From NCBI RefSeq assembly GCF_017592545.1, contig NZ_JAGFOA010000005.1, forward strand, positions 207,163 through 271,162: a stretch of 64,000 nucleotides of DNA. Direction: 5' to 3'. Shown here piece after piece: positions 32,380-41,277 of this stretch. The notes below the pieces were generated by a model. The model was given only the letters and a program-made list of their open reading frames with translations. It did not search any database and had not been told where the DNA came from. The stretch comes from Microbacterium stercoris (GTDB lineage Bacteria > Actinomycetota > Actinomycetes > Actinomycetales > Microbacteriaceae). Position 1 is the first letter of the stretch. The number at the start of each line of letters is the position of its first letter. Both the position numbers and the translations under genes were made by a program.

Positions 32380-34085
32380 CGCAGCTCCTCCTCGGCGGCT
32401 CGGTGCGCCCACTGGGCGAAGGTCTCGTCATCGACGCGCCCGGCCACGTAGCGGGTGGCGACCTTCTCGACGTAATCGGCGATGCCGTCCGCTGCGACCT
32501 TCAGCCCGCGAACGGTGCGCCCGAGGCCGGCCTCCTCGCGCTCGGACGAGGCGAGACCACCGCCGAGGTGCACCTGGAAGCCCGGCACCTGGTTGCCCTC
32601 GTCGTCGGTGATGATCTGGCCCTTGAGGCCGATGTCGGCCGTCTGGATGCGGGCGCAGGAGTTCGGGCAGCCGTTCACGTTGAGGCTGAGCGGGGCGCGC
32701 AGGTCCATGCCGTCGAGGCGCTTCTCGAGCTCGAAGATCGCCTCGCGGGCGTTGTCCTTCGTGTTCACGATCGCGAGCTTGCAGAACTCGATGCCGGTGC
32801 ATGCGATGGTGCCGCGGCGGATCAGGCTGGGCCGCGCGCTGAACTCGAGCTCGTCGAGTCCCTGGATGAGCGGCTCGACGTTCTCCTTCGGGATGTCGAG
32901 CACCACGATCTTCTGATGCGGAGTCAGGCGCAGGCGGGAAGAGCCCTGTGCCTCGATCAGGTCGGCGAGCTTGCCGAGGTTCTCGCCAGAGGTGCGCCCG
33001 ACGATCGGCGTCGCACCGACGTAGAACAGGCCGTCCTTCTGCGCGTGCACGCCCACGTGGTCACCCGGGGTGAGCGGCTTGGGGGCCGCGGGGCCGTCGG
33101 CGAGGCGGTAACCGAGGTACTCGGTCTCCAGCACGTCGCGGAACCTCTCGACGCCCCAGTCGGCGAGCAGGAACTTCAGGCGGGCCTTGTTGCGCAGGCG
33201 GCGATATCCGTAGTCGCGGAAGATCTGCGCGACGCCGTGCCACACCTCCGCCACCTGGTCGGGGGCAGCCCAAGCGCCGAGGCGCTCTCCGAGACGCGGG
33301 ACGGTGGACAGCGCGCCGCCCACCCAGACGTCGTAGCCGATGCCGAGCTCGGGGTGCTCGACGGCCACAAATGCCACGTCGTTGATCTCGTGGACGACAT
33401 CGTGGCTCGGATGACCGGTGATGGCCGACTTGAACTTGCGGGGCAGGTTCGCGAGCGACTCGTCGCCGATGAAGCGGCTGGTGATCTCCTCGATCTGGGC
33501 GGTCGGATCGATCAGCTCATCGACGGCAATGCCGGCGACGGGCGATCCGAGCACCACACGCGGCACATCGCCGCACGCCTCGGTGGTCGACAGGCCGACC
33601 GCCTCGAGGCGGCGCCAGATCTCGGGGACGTCCTCGACCCGCACCCAGTGCAGCTGGATGTTCTGACGATCGGTGATGTCGGCGGTGCCGCGACCGAACT
33701 CGACGGAGACATCCGCGATGACGCGCAGCTGCTCGGTGCTCAGCTGCCCACCGTCCAGGCGGATCCGCATCATGAAGTACTCGTCCTCGAGCTCGTGAGG
33801 CTCGAGCGTCGCGGTCCGGCCGCCGTCGATGCCGGGCTTGCGCTGGGTGTAGAGGCCCCACCAGCGGAAGCGGCCGTGCAGATCCGTCGGGTCGATCGAG
33901 GCGAAGCCGCCCTGCGCGTACGTGCTCTCGATGCGCTCGCGGACGCTCAGGCCGCCGTCGGCCTGCTTCCACTCCTCGTTGCCGTTGAGCGGTTCCTTGC
34001 CGTCGACCAGCCATTGCCCGTTCGGCTTGCCCGACGGACGGAGCCGTGCGCCGCGCACCGGGGGCGCGATCTCCGTGGATGTCAT
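32376..34085 (-). CDS. sirA: ferredoxin-dependent sulfite reductase (nitrite/sulfite reductase family)
   Basis: 569-residue siroheme [4Fe-4S] enzyme. Cluster and siroheme ligands are C429 and C435 (ACTGIEFC) and C473 and C477 (NGCPNSC). It has the duplicated ferrite-reductase-like halves of the family. It would reduce sulfite to sulfide with six electrons from ferredoxin. Being first in the cys operon rather than with nitrate genes, sulfite is the expected substrate, although the family includes nitrite reductases. The ATG at 34085 has a GGAG site, and an inverted-repeat operator lies about 100 bp upstream. Confidence 0.92.
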   Translation of the reverse strand: MTSTEIAPPVRGARLRPSGKPNGQWLVDGKEPLNGNEEWKQADGGLSVRERIESTYAQGGFASIDPTDLHGRFRWWGLYTQRKPGIDGGRTATLEPHELEDEYFMMRIRLDGGQLSTEQLRVIADVSVEFGRGTADITDRQNIQLHWVRVEDVPEIWRRLEAVGLSTTEACGDVPRVVLGSPVAGIAVDELIDPTAQIEEITSRFIGDESLANLPRKFKSAITGHPSHDVVHEINDVAFVAVEHPELGIGYDVWVGGALSTVPRLGERLGAWAAPDQVAEVWHGVAQIFRDYGYRRLRNKARLKFLLADWGVERFRDVLETEYLGYRLADGPAAPKPLTPGDHVGVHAQKDGLFYVGATPIVGRTSGENLGKLADLIEAQGSSRLRLTPHQKIVVLDIPKENVEPLIQGLDELEFSARPSLIRRGTIACTGIEFCKLAIVNTKDNAREAIFELEKRLDGMDLRAPLSLNVNGCPNSCARIQTADIGLKGQIITDDEGNQVPGFQVHLGGGLASSEREEAGLGRTVRGLKVAADGIADYVEKVATRYVAGRVDDETFAQWAHRAAEEELR

Positions 34086-34180
34086 CTCGGGGTCTCCTCT
34101 TGACTCGTCGTCAGGGAAAGACTAAAGACGACCGCCATCGCGCCCTCGGGAAGAGACGTTGTGTGACGAATGCCCACCGC

Positions 34181-34198
34181 GACGGTAGGAATACCGTC
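34181..34198 (-). promoter_or_regulatory. inverted-repeat operator upstream of the sulfate operon
   Basis: GACGGTA-GGAA-TACCGTC, perfect 7-bp arms with a 4-base spacer, located 96 bp before the sirA start and 30 bp past the rrf2 stop. The core GGTA(N4)TACC resembles dyads bound by Rrf2-family dimers, and the adjacent gene encodes such a regulator. Both points make it a good candidate operator for the whole sirA-fdxA operon. Confidence 0.65.
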
Positions 34199-34227
34199 GA
34201 GCGGTGCGCTATAGGGCGGCGCGTCCC

Positions 34228-34710
34228 TCAGATGAAGTAGTCAGGCGTGTCGAGACGCCGATCGGTGTCAGGGCTCACCCATGCCCCGGGCGACTTGACG
34301 AGGGCGTCGACGTGGGCCGGCAGGCGGCCGTTGGAGAGATCCTGCAGCGACGTGCGCTCGAGCACGTCGCGCACGCTCGCCCGCAGTGCGACCCACAGCT
34401 CCAGCAGGATGCCGCTCGACTGCATCTCGCTCGGGCGCTGATCGCGCACGAAGACGAGCGGTCCGTCGACGGCGCGGATCACGTCGGCGACGGTGATGAG
34501 GTGTGCCGGGCGCGCCAGCTCGTACCCTCCGGACGCGCCGCGTCGGCTCGAGACCACGCCCGCGCGGGTGAGCGAGGTCAGGATCGCCTCGAGGAACTTC
34601 GGCGGAATACCTTCGGCTGTGGCGATCTCGGCGCTGGTGAGCACGCGCGTGGCGCTCACGAGGAGCACCGAGGCGCGCACGGCGTATTCGGCTCGGGCGG
34701 AGATGCGCAT
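34228..34710 (-). CDS. Rrf2 family transcriptional regulator (CymR-like, cysteine-free)
   Basis: 160-residue winged-helix protein. MRISARAEYAVRA and the conserved RGASGGYELARP wing mark Rrf2. No cysteine is present anywhere, so it cannot hold an Fe-S cluster like IscR or NsrR. It is therefore more like CymR, the Rrf2 repressor of cysteine and sulfur metabolism. It lies directly upstream of the sulfate operon on the same strand, with a candidate operator between them. The ATG at 34710 has an AGGA-type site; the fadB terminator sits 22 bp upstream, leaving little room for its own promoter. Confidence 0.85.
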   Translation of the reverse strand: MRISARAEYAVRASVLLVSATRVLTSAEIATAEGIPPKFLEAILTSLTRAGVVSSRRGASGGYELARPAHLITVADVIRAVDGPLVFVRDQRPSEMQSSGILLELWVALRASVRDVLERTSLQDLSNGRLPAHVDALVKSPGAWVSPDTDRRLDTPDYFI

Positions 34711-34731
34711 GTCCTGATCCTGTCATGACGA

Positions 34732-34767
34732 ACTGAGGGCCGGATCCGTGCGGATCCGGCCCTCAGT
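34732..34767 (-). terminator. hairpin terminator after fadB
   Basis: Perfect 16-bp arms (ACTGAGGGCCGGATCC and complement) with a GTGC loop, 19 bp past the fadB stop and 22 bp before the rrf2 start. Confidence 0.87.
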
Positions 34768-34786
34768 GCTGCCGCGTCGCGTGCGC

Positions 34787-36940
34787 TCAGCGGTGCGCGG
34801 CGCCCCGCAGCGGCGGCGTGTGGAACGTCCCGCCCGCGGCGCGCTCGGACGCGCCGGAGCGGTCCAGGTAGGCCGAGGCGCCTCCGTCGATGAACGGCCA
34901 GCCCGCGCCGAGGATGAGGCAGAGGTCGATGTCCTCGACCTCGGGCACCACACCCTCGTCCAGCATCAGCTTGATCTCGCTGGCGAGCCCGTCCTCCACG
35001 CGGCGGAGGATCTCCGCTTCGGACGCGGGCGACTTGCCGGACTCGATGACCTTCTGCGCCTCCTTCGTCCAGCCGGTGACGCGTCCGTTCTTGTCCTTCT
35101 CGACCACAGCGCCCACCTCGGAGAGGCGATGGAGGTTCTGCGAGGCGAAGAAGCGGTCGGGGAAGTGGCGCACCATCGTGTCCTGAACGTGCGCGGCGAC
35201 CTTCCATCCCACCAGATCGATCAGCTGGAACGGCGTCATCGGGAGACCGAGAGGCGCGAACGCCTTCTCGACCGTGAGCAGCGGCGTGCCCTCGTCGACG
35301 GCCCGGGCTGCCTCTCCCATGACCTTGGCCAGCAGACGGTTGACGACGAAGCCGGGGGCATCGGCGGTCAGCACGGCGTTCTTCTTCAGGTTGCGAGCCA
35401 CGACGAACGCGGTCGCGAGCGCCTCGTCACTGGACTGAGGCGTCTTCACGATCTCGATCAGCGGCATCACCGCGACGGGGTTGAAGAAGTGGAAGCCCAC
35501 AAGACGCTCGGGGTGTTCGAGCACCGATCCGATCTCCTCGACGGAGAGCGACGACGTGTTGGTGGCCAGGATCGCGTCGGGAGCGATGATCTTCTCGATC
35601 TCGCGGAAGACCTGCTGCTTGACGCCGGTCTCCTCGAAGACCGCCTCGATCACGAAATCGCAGTCGGCGTACTCGCTCTTGTCGACCGTGCCGTGCACCA
35701 GCGCGTTCAGTCGGTTGGCGGTGTCCGCGTCGATGCGGCCCTTCGTGCGCAGCTGGGCGATCTCGTCACGGATGTACGCGAGCCCCTTGTCGACGCGCGC
35801 CTGGTCGATGTCCGTGATGAGCACGGGCACCTCCAGACGCCGCACGAACAGCAGCGCGAACTGGCTCGCCATCAGGCCCGCGCCGATGACGCCCACCTTG
35901 GCGACCTTCTTGGCGAGGGCCTTGTCCGGAGCACCGACCGGGCGCTTGGCGCGCTTCTGCACGAGATCGAACGCGTACATGGAAGCGACGAACTGGTCGC
36001 CGGAGATGAGCTCGGCGAGCGCTTCGTCCTCGCGCGCGAAACCCTCTTCGATGGATCCGGACTTCGCCTTGTCCAGCAGTTCGAGCGCAAGGTACGGCGA
36101 CTTCGGCTCCGTGCCGATGCGGCTCTCCAGCATGCCGCGCGCGACCTTGATCGCGATCGGCCATTTCGTCAGGCGCTCGATCTTGCCGGGTGCGTTCTTG
36201 CGCTCGACCTTGACCGTTCCGCCCAGCACGCCGTCGGCCCAGGCGAGCGAATCCTCGAGGTAGGAGGCCGGGCCGAAGATCGCGTCGAACATCCCGAGCT
36301 CGTACGCCTGGCGCGGCTTGAGCGTGCGGTTCTGCTTGAGAGGGTTCGAGATGACCACCTCGAGGGCGTTCTCGATTCCGATCAGGTTCGGCAGCAGGGT
36401 CGCGCCACCCCAGCCGGGCACGATGCCGAGGAACACCTCGGGCAGAGCGATCGCCGCGGCCGAGGAATCGACCGTGCGATAGGTCGAGTGCAGGGCGATC
36501 TCGACGGCGCCGCCGAGAGCCAGACCGTTCACGAACGAGAACGAGGGCACCCCGAGCTTCGACAGCTTGCCGAGCACGTGGTGTCCGAGCTGGGCGATCA
36601 GGCGCGCGAAGTCCTTCGAGGGCAGGGCGCCCACGCCGGACAGATCGGCCCCTGCCGCGAAGATGTACTGCTTGCCCGTGACGGCGACCGCGTCGATCTC
36701 GCCGGCCTCGGCGCGCTTCTTGAGCTCGTCGAGGCGCTCGTCGAGCTCGGTCAGCGTGGCGGGGCCGAGGGTGTTCGGGCGGGTGTGGTCCTTGCCGTTG
36801 TGCAGCGTGATCAGCGCGATGGTGCGGCCACTGGGCAGCCGGACGTCGCTCACGAGCGAGTGCGTGACGACCTCCGCGTCCGCCATTGCGAGCAGCGGGG
36901 AGAAGTCGATGGTGCTGTAGTCGGTCACTGCGGCGCTCAC
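34787..36940 (-). CDS. fadB: fatty acid oxidation multifunctional protein (enoyl-CoA hydratase / 3-hydroxyacyl-CoA dehydrogenase)
   Basis: 717-residue beta-oxidation enzyme. The N-terminal crotonase domain contains the oxyanion-hole segments AAGADLSGVG and NGLALGGAVEIAL and the glutamate-bearing PEVFLGIVPGWGG. The middle NAD-binding domain begins VGVIGAGLMASQFA, and two C-terminal 3-hydroxyacyl-CoA dehydrogenase domains follow. It hydrates enoyl-CoA and oxidises the 3-hydroxyacyl-CoA. The GTG at 36940 overlaps the fadA stop by 4 bp, so the two subunits of the trifunctional complex are coupled. The longer frame to 37126 is shadow. Confidence 0.94.
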   Translation of the reverse strand: MSAAVTDYSTIDFSPLLAMADAEVVTHSLVSDVRLPSGRTIALITLHNGKDHTRPNTLGPATLTELDERLDELKKRAEAGEIDAVAVTGKQYIFAAGADLSGVGALPSKDFARLIAQLGHHVLGKLSKLGVPSFSFVNGLALGGAVEIALHSTYRTVDSSAAAIALPEVFLGIVPGWGGATLLPNLIGIENALEVVISNPLKQNRTLKPRQAYELGMFDAIFGPASYLEDSLAWADGVLGGTVKVERKNAPGKIERLTKWPIAIKVARGMLESRIGTEPKSPYLALELLDKAKSGSIEEGFAREDEALAELISGDQFVASMYAFDLVQKRAKRPVGAPDKALAKKVAKVGVIGAGLMASQFALLFVRRLEVPVLITDIDQARVDKGLAYIRDEIAQLRTKGRIDADTANRLNALVHGTVDKSEYADCDFVIEAVFEETGVKQQVFREIEKIIAPDAILATNTSSLSVEEIGSVLEHPERLVGFHFFNPVAVMPLIEIVKTPQSSDEALATAFVVARNLKKNAVLTADAPGFVVNRLLAKVMGEAARAVDEGTPLLTVEKAFAPLGLPMTPFQLIDLVGWKVAAHVQDTMVRHFPDRFFASQNLHRLSEVGAVVEKDKNGRVTGWTKEAQKVIESGKSPASEAEILRRVEDGLASEIKLMLDEGVVPEVEDIDLCLILGAGWPFIDGGASAYLDRSGASERAAGGTFHTPPLRGAAHR

Positions 36941-38142
36941 TTCTTCTTCTTGCCGGTGTAGTGGGGGTTCTCCCAGATGACGGTGCCGCCCTGGCCGAGA
37001 CCGACGCACATCGCGGTCATGCCGTAGCGCACCTCGGGGTGCTCGGCGAAGTGTGCCGCCAGCTGGATCATGAGCCGCACGCCGGATGCGGCGAGCGGGT
37101 GGCCGAGGGCGATCGCGCCGCCCCACGGGTTCACGCGCGGATCGTCATCGGCGATGCCGAAGTGATCCAGCAGCGAGAGCACCTGGATGCCGAAGGCCTC
37201 GTTGAGCTCGAACAGGCCGATGTCGTCGATCGTCAGTCCCGCCTTGGCGAGGGCCTTCTCGGTCGAGGGGATCGGACCGATGCCCATGATCTCGGGCTCG
37301 ACGCCGGCGAACGCGAACGAGACCAGGCGCATCTTCGGCGTCAGGCCGAACTCCTTCACGGCCGCGCCGCTCGCCAGAAGACTGACGGTGGCGCCGTCCG
37401 TGAGCGGCGAGGACGTTCCCGCGGTCACGCGGCCGTGCGGGCGGAACGGGGTCTTGAGGGCGGCGAGGCCCTCCATCGTCGTCTCGGGACGACGGCCCTC
37501 GTCCTCGGTCGCGAGGCCCCACTGGCCATCCGCGCCCGTGATCGCGACCGGCACGAGATCCGGCTGGATCTTCCCGGACTCGTAGGCTGCCTGAGCCTTG
37601 TGCTGGCTCAGCATGCCGAAGCGGTCCGCACGCTCCTTGGTGAGCTGCGGGAAGCGGTCGTGGATGCGCTCCGCGGTGACGCCCATGTTGAGCGCGCCCG
37701 GGTCCACCAGGCGCTCCGCGACGAAGCGCGGGTTCGGGTCGGCATTGCCGCCGATGGGGTGGTGACCCATGTGCTCGACGCCGCCCGCGATCGCGAAGTC
37801 GTACATGCCGACGCCGATCGACGCCGCCATCGTCGTGACGCTCGTCATGGCCCCGGCACACATGCGCTCGACCGCGAGACCGGGCACCGTCATCGGCAGC
37901 CCGGCAAGGATCCCGACGGTGCGTCCGAGGGTCAGCCCCTGGTCGCCCGTCTGCGAGGTGGCGGCGATGGCCACATCGTCGATCCGGTCCTTCGGCACCT
38001 CCGGGTTGCGCTCCAGCAGGCCCTTCAGCGCCTTGACGGCGAGGTCATCCGCTCGCGTGTTCCAATACATGCCCTTCTCGCCCGCGCGCCCGAAGGGGGT
38101 GCGCATTCCATCGACGAAATAGACATCAGCCAGCTCGGCCAC
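36937..38142 (-). CDS. fadA: acetyl-CoA acyltransferase (3-ketoacyl-CoA thiolase)
   Basis: 401-residue thiolase that cleaves 3-ketoacyl-CoA, the last step of beta-oxidation. The acyl-accepting C95 lies in VERMCAGAM; the NEAFG, GHPLAASG and AMCVGLGQGG motifs supply the histidine and second cysteine. It is first in the fadA-fadB operon and ends in a poly-lysine tail. The ATG at 38142 begins the conserved VYFVDGMRTPFGR. Confidence 0.95.
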   Translation of the reverse strand: MAELADVYFVDGMRTPFGRAGEKGMYWNTRADDLAVKALKGLLERNPEVPKDRIDDVAIAATSQTGDQGLTLGRTVGILAGLPMTVPGLAVERMCAGAMTSVTTMAASIGVGMYDFAIAGGVEHMGHHPIGGNADPNPRFVAERLVDPGALNMGVTAERIHDRFPQLTKERADRFGMLSQHKAQAAYESGKIQPDLVPVAITGADGQWGLATEDEGRRPETTMEGLAALKTPFRPHGRVTAGTSSPLTDGATVSLLASGAAVKEFGLTPKMRLVSFAFAGVEPEIMGIGPIPSTEKALAKAGLTIDDIGLFELNEAFGIQVLSLLDHFGIADDDPRVNPWGGAIALGHPLAASGVRLMIQLAAHFAEHPEVRYGMTAMCVGLGQGGTVIWENPHYTGKKKK

Positions 38143-38216
38143 TCTGCCTCCCAGGTTCGGTTGTCTTCAGCCTATGGAGGGGCCTGTGACCCGAGGAACC
38201 GGTTGGCCGGGATCGA

Positions 38217-39419
38217 CTAAGCGGGTTCGGGGCCCTCGTCACCCGCCTGCACGGAACGTACAAACGCATCGGCGATAAGTTGTGCGGTCTGCTCGATCTG
38301 CCATTCGCGGGCGCCGAGCCCGCGGAGGGCCTCGCCGATGGAGAGCGCGTCGGCGGGAGCCGGAGGCGCCCACGCCACGCGGCGCAGCATCTCCGGTGTG
38401 AGCAGGTTCTCGGTGGGCATGTGCAGCTGCTCGGCACGCTCCTCGACCGCCGGGCGCGCCTGCTTCAGGCGCGCGTCGGCCTCGGGGTTGCGGTCGACCC
38501 AGGCGCGCGGCGGGGGAAGCGTGTCGCTGGGCACGCGCTCCTGCGGCAGATCGGCGCTCTCGCGACCCGCGACGATCGCGTTCCACCACCGGTCGAGCTG
38601 AGAGCGGCTGGCGCGGCCGTTGAAGTCCTTGAGCGATGCGAGCTCGCTCTTCGAAGCGGGGGCCGCGGCGATCGCGGCGACGAGCGCGCGATCCGGCACC
38701 AGGCGTCCGGGCGAGACATCCTGCTGCATCGCGTACTCCTCGCGGGCCAGCCAGAGCTGGCGCGCGATGGCGAGGTTGCGACGACCGCGCAGGGTGTGCA
38801 GGCCGCTGAGCCGGCGCCACGGGTCGGTGCGCGGCGGCTTCTGCTCCCGGATGCGCGTGGCCTCGAACTCCTGCGCGGCGAACTCGGACTTACCCGCCTC
38901 TTCGAGCGCGAGCACGAGTTCGTCCCGCACATCGATGAGGTGTTCGACATCCAGAGCGGCATACTCCAGCCAGGCCTGCGGCAGCGGGCGCGTGGACCAG
39001 TCGGCCGCGGAGTGCTCCTTTTTGAGGACGACGCCGATCGTCGCCTCGACGACCGCGGCAAGGCCCACACGCTCCCAGCCGAGCAGCCGTGCGGCGAGCT
39101 CCGTGTCAAAGATCTCCGGCGGCAGCAGATCGAGCTCGCGCAGCGACGGGAGGTCCTGGCTTGCCGCGTGCAGCACCCATTCGACGTCTCCGATGGCGGC
39201 CTGGAGAGGGGAGAGGTCCTTCAGCGCCGGCGGGTCGAAGAGGAAGACGCCGGCGTCACGCCGGTTCACCTGCACGAGGTATGCCCGCTGCGAGTAGCGG
39301 AAGCCGGAGGCGCGCTCCACGTCGACGGCCACGGGCCCCGAGCCGGCGGCCAGGGCCGCGCAGGCGGCAGCCAGCCCCTCGGCGGTGTCGATGACGGTGT
39401 ACTGGGCGGCCTCAGCCAT
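38217..39419 (-). CDS. rnd: ribonuclease D family 3'-5' exonuclease with HRDC domain
   Basis: 400-residue DEDD exonuclease. The metal-binding acidic residues lie in AVDVERASG (Asp and Glu), HAASQDLPSLREL (Asp) and YAALDVEHLIDV (Tyr and Asp, the DEDDy form). HRDC-type helical regions follow in the C-terminal half. It trims 3' ends of structured RNAs such as tRNA. The ATG at 39419 overlaps the DUF3000 stop by 8 bp; the frame upstream is shadow. The DUF3000-rnd pairing is common in actinobacteria. Confidence 0.9.
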   Translation of the reverse strand: MAEAAQYTVIDTAEGLAAACAALAAGSGPVAVDVERASGFRYSQRAYLVQVNRRDAGVFLFDPPALKDLSPLQAAIGDVEWVLHAASQDLPSLRELDLLPPEIFDTELAARLLGWERVGLAAVVEATIGVVLKKEHSAADWSTRPLPQAWLEYAALDVEHLIDVRDELVLALEEAGKSEFAAQEFEATRIREQKPPRTDPWRRLSGLHTLRGRRNLAIARQLWLAREEYAMQQDVSPGRLVPDRALVAAIAAAPASKSELASLKDFNGRASRSQLDRWWNAIVAGRESADLPQERVPSDTLPPPRAWVDRNPEADARLKQARPAVEERAEQLHMPTENLLTPEMLRRVAWAPPAPADALSIGEALRGLGAREWQIEQTAQLIADAFVRSVQAGDEGPEPA

Positions 39420-39993
39420 TCGCGTTCCTCCGCTCTCCGAGGACGGCGATGCCCTCGGACCCCGGCGGGAGCCCCGCCAGCATGCATACGAGTTCGGCCC
39501 ACGCATCCAGGTGCGCGTCGAACGGGCCGTCGGGTGTCCAGGATGCCCGCAGCTCGATCTGGGCGCCGTCACCCTCGTCGGCGAGCGCGCCGAACCCCTT
39601 GGACAGGATCTTCGTGGCCGTGCCGGACGCCGAGTGGTACGCGGCGCCTCGCGAGTCGAGCGCGTCGGTGAGCCACGACCACGTGACGTCGGCGAGCAGC
39701 GGATCCGTGCCGATCTCCGGTTCGAGAGGAGCCTGCGCGAACGCGATCACGCGCCATGCGCCGCCCCAGGCGTCGGGTTCGGTCGGATCGTGCAGCAGGA
39801 TGAACCGGCCCGTCCCGTAGGGCGAGTCGCCATGCTCCGTCGGGCGCACATCGCCCGCCAAGGCGAGACTGAACGGCGCCACCCCCGCGGGGGACGGGAT
39901 CTCGCGCACGACGAAATCGCTGCGGAAGGTCGCTGCTCGAAGCTGCTCCGCAGCGGCGGCGAACGCGTCTGCCGCGCCTCCTCCTGCACTCAC
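39412..39993 (-). CDS. DUF3000 family protein
   Basis: 193-residue actinobacterial protein of unknown function, located just before rnd as in related genomes. Tryptophan-rich conserved segments include WGGAWRVIAFAQAPLE and VTWSWLTDAL. No catalytic motif is seen. The GTG start at 39993 is 25 bp from the divergent hydrolase gene start. Confidence 0.87.
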   Translation of the reverse strand: MSAGGGAADAFAAAAEQLRAATFRSDFVVREIPSPAGVAPFSLALAGDVRPTEHGDSPYGTGRFILLHDPTEPDAWGGAWRVIAFAQAPLEPEIGTDPLLADVTWSWLTDALDSRGAAYHSASGTATKILSKGFGALADEGDGAQIELRASWTPDGPFDAHLDAWAELVCMLAGLPPGSEGIAVLGERRNANG

Positions 39994-40018
39994 GGTGTCA
40001 GATTAGAGTGGAGGGGTC

Positions 40019-41239
40019 ATGAAGCACCTCAGGCGCGCCGCTTCCCCTGCCGTCGCATCACGATCGGATGTGGGTGGGCCTCGCGGCACCCGGGGCGCCG
40101 CTCTCGCGTCCACCATCGGCCTGAGCGTGCTGTTCGCGGGCGCCGCTGCGACCCTGGCAGTGCGCATCGCGGGCGTGGCGCGCAGCATCGTGACCCCGGC
40201 TCCGCGCAGCGCCGACACCGAGATCCTCGGCATCGATCGCGCCGCGCAGACCATCACGCTCAGCCGCACGCTCGACACGTCGCTGCCCGGGCGCTACGGC
40301 ATCTTCACCAACGGCGCGGGCTACGTGAAGCTCGGTGCCGTGCTCGCGCAGGATGACGCGACCGTGACGCGCAAGCTGCTCAGCCACATCGACGAGCCGA
40401 CGCGTGTCGGGCCGCACGCATCGTTCAGCGGCTGGTACTTCGACGAGCCGGATCAGCTCCACCTGCCCTTCCACGAGGAGCTCATCGACACGCCGGTCGG
40501 CCTCGCACCGGCGTGGGCGTTCGATGCCGGACGCGGCGACACCTGGGCGGTGCTCGTGCACGGGCGCGGAACCACTCGCTCCGAGACGCTTCGCGCCGTC
40601 CCCGTGCTGCACGCGCTCGGGATCTCTTCGCTCGTGGTCTCGTACCGCAACGACGGCGAGGCGCCCGACAGCCGCACTGGTCGCTACGGGCTGGGCGTGA
40701 CGGAGTGGCGCGATGTCGACGCGGCGATCTCGTGGACGCGCGCGCGTGGCGCAGAGCGCGTGCTCCTCATGGGCTGGTCGATGGGCGGTGCCGTCGCGCT
40801 GCAGACGGCCGTGCGCTCCGAGCAGCGCGAGCGCATCGCCGGCATCCTGCTCGAATCCCCGGTGGTCGACTGGCGGCTCGTCCTCGATTTCCACCGGCGC
40901 GGGCTCGGCGTCCCCGCTTTCGCATCGCACGCGGCGATCGGCATGCTCGAGAGAGAGTGGACAGCTCGGGTGGTGCGCGGGGGAGTGCGCATCCCATTCG
41001 ACGAGCTGGACATGGTGGCGCGTGCCGACGAGCTGACGGCGCCCATCCTGATCCTGCACAGCGACGACGACGGGTTCGTGCCCTCCGACGCCTCGCACGC
41101 GCTCGCATCGGCGCGTCCCGACATCGTGCAGCTGGAGACGTTCGCCGTGGCGCGCCACACGAAGCTGTGGAACTACGACGAGACGCGCTGGACGACGGCG
41201 ATCCGGGACTGGCTCATCTCGCACGGCTTCGGCCGCTGA
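40019..41239 (+). CDS. alpha/beta hydrolase, membrane-anchored
   Basis: 406-residue protein with a basic N-terminus and one hydrophobic helix (about residues 28-50) that may be a membrane anchor or signal. The hydrolase domain follows from about 165. The nucleophile elbow GWSMGG places the catalytic serine at 254. The acid is likely in HSDDDGFVP and the His near VARHTKLW. The oxyanion site is VLVHGRGTTR. Substrate unknown. ATG at 40019 has a GGAGGGG site. Confidence 0.85.
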   Translation: MKHLRRAASPAVASRSDVGGPRGTRGAALASTIGLSVLFAGAAATLAVRIAGVARSIVTPAPRSADTEILGIDRAAQTITLSRTLDTSLPGRYGIFTNGAGYVKLGAVLAQDDATVTRKLLSHIDEPTRVGPHASFSGWYFDEPDQLHLPFHEELIDTPVGLAPAWAFDAGRGDTWAVLVHGRGTTRSETLRAVPVLHALGISSLVVSYRNDGEAPDSRTGRYGLGVTEWRDVDAAISWTRARGAERVLLMGWSMGGAVALQTAVRSEQRERIAGILLESPVVDWRLVLDFHRRGLGVPAFASHAAIGMLEREWTARVVRGGVRIPFDELDMVARADELTAPILILHSDDDGFVPSDASHALASARPDIVQLETFAVARHTKLWNYDETRWTTAIRDWLISHGFGR

Positions 41240-41277
41240 GGCGGCTTCGCCGATCCGCGTTGATCAACGCGCGTCGA

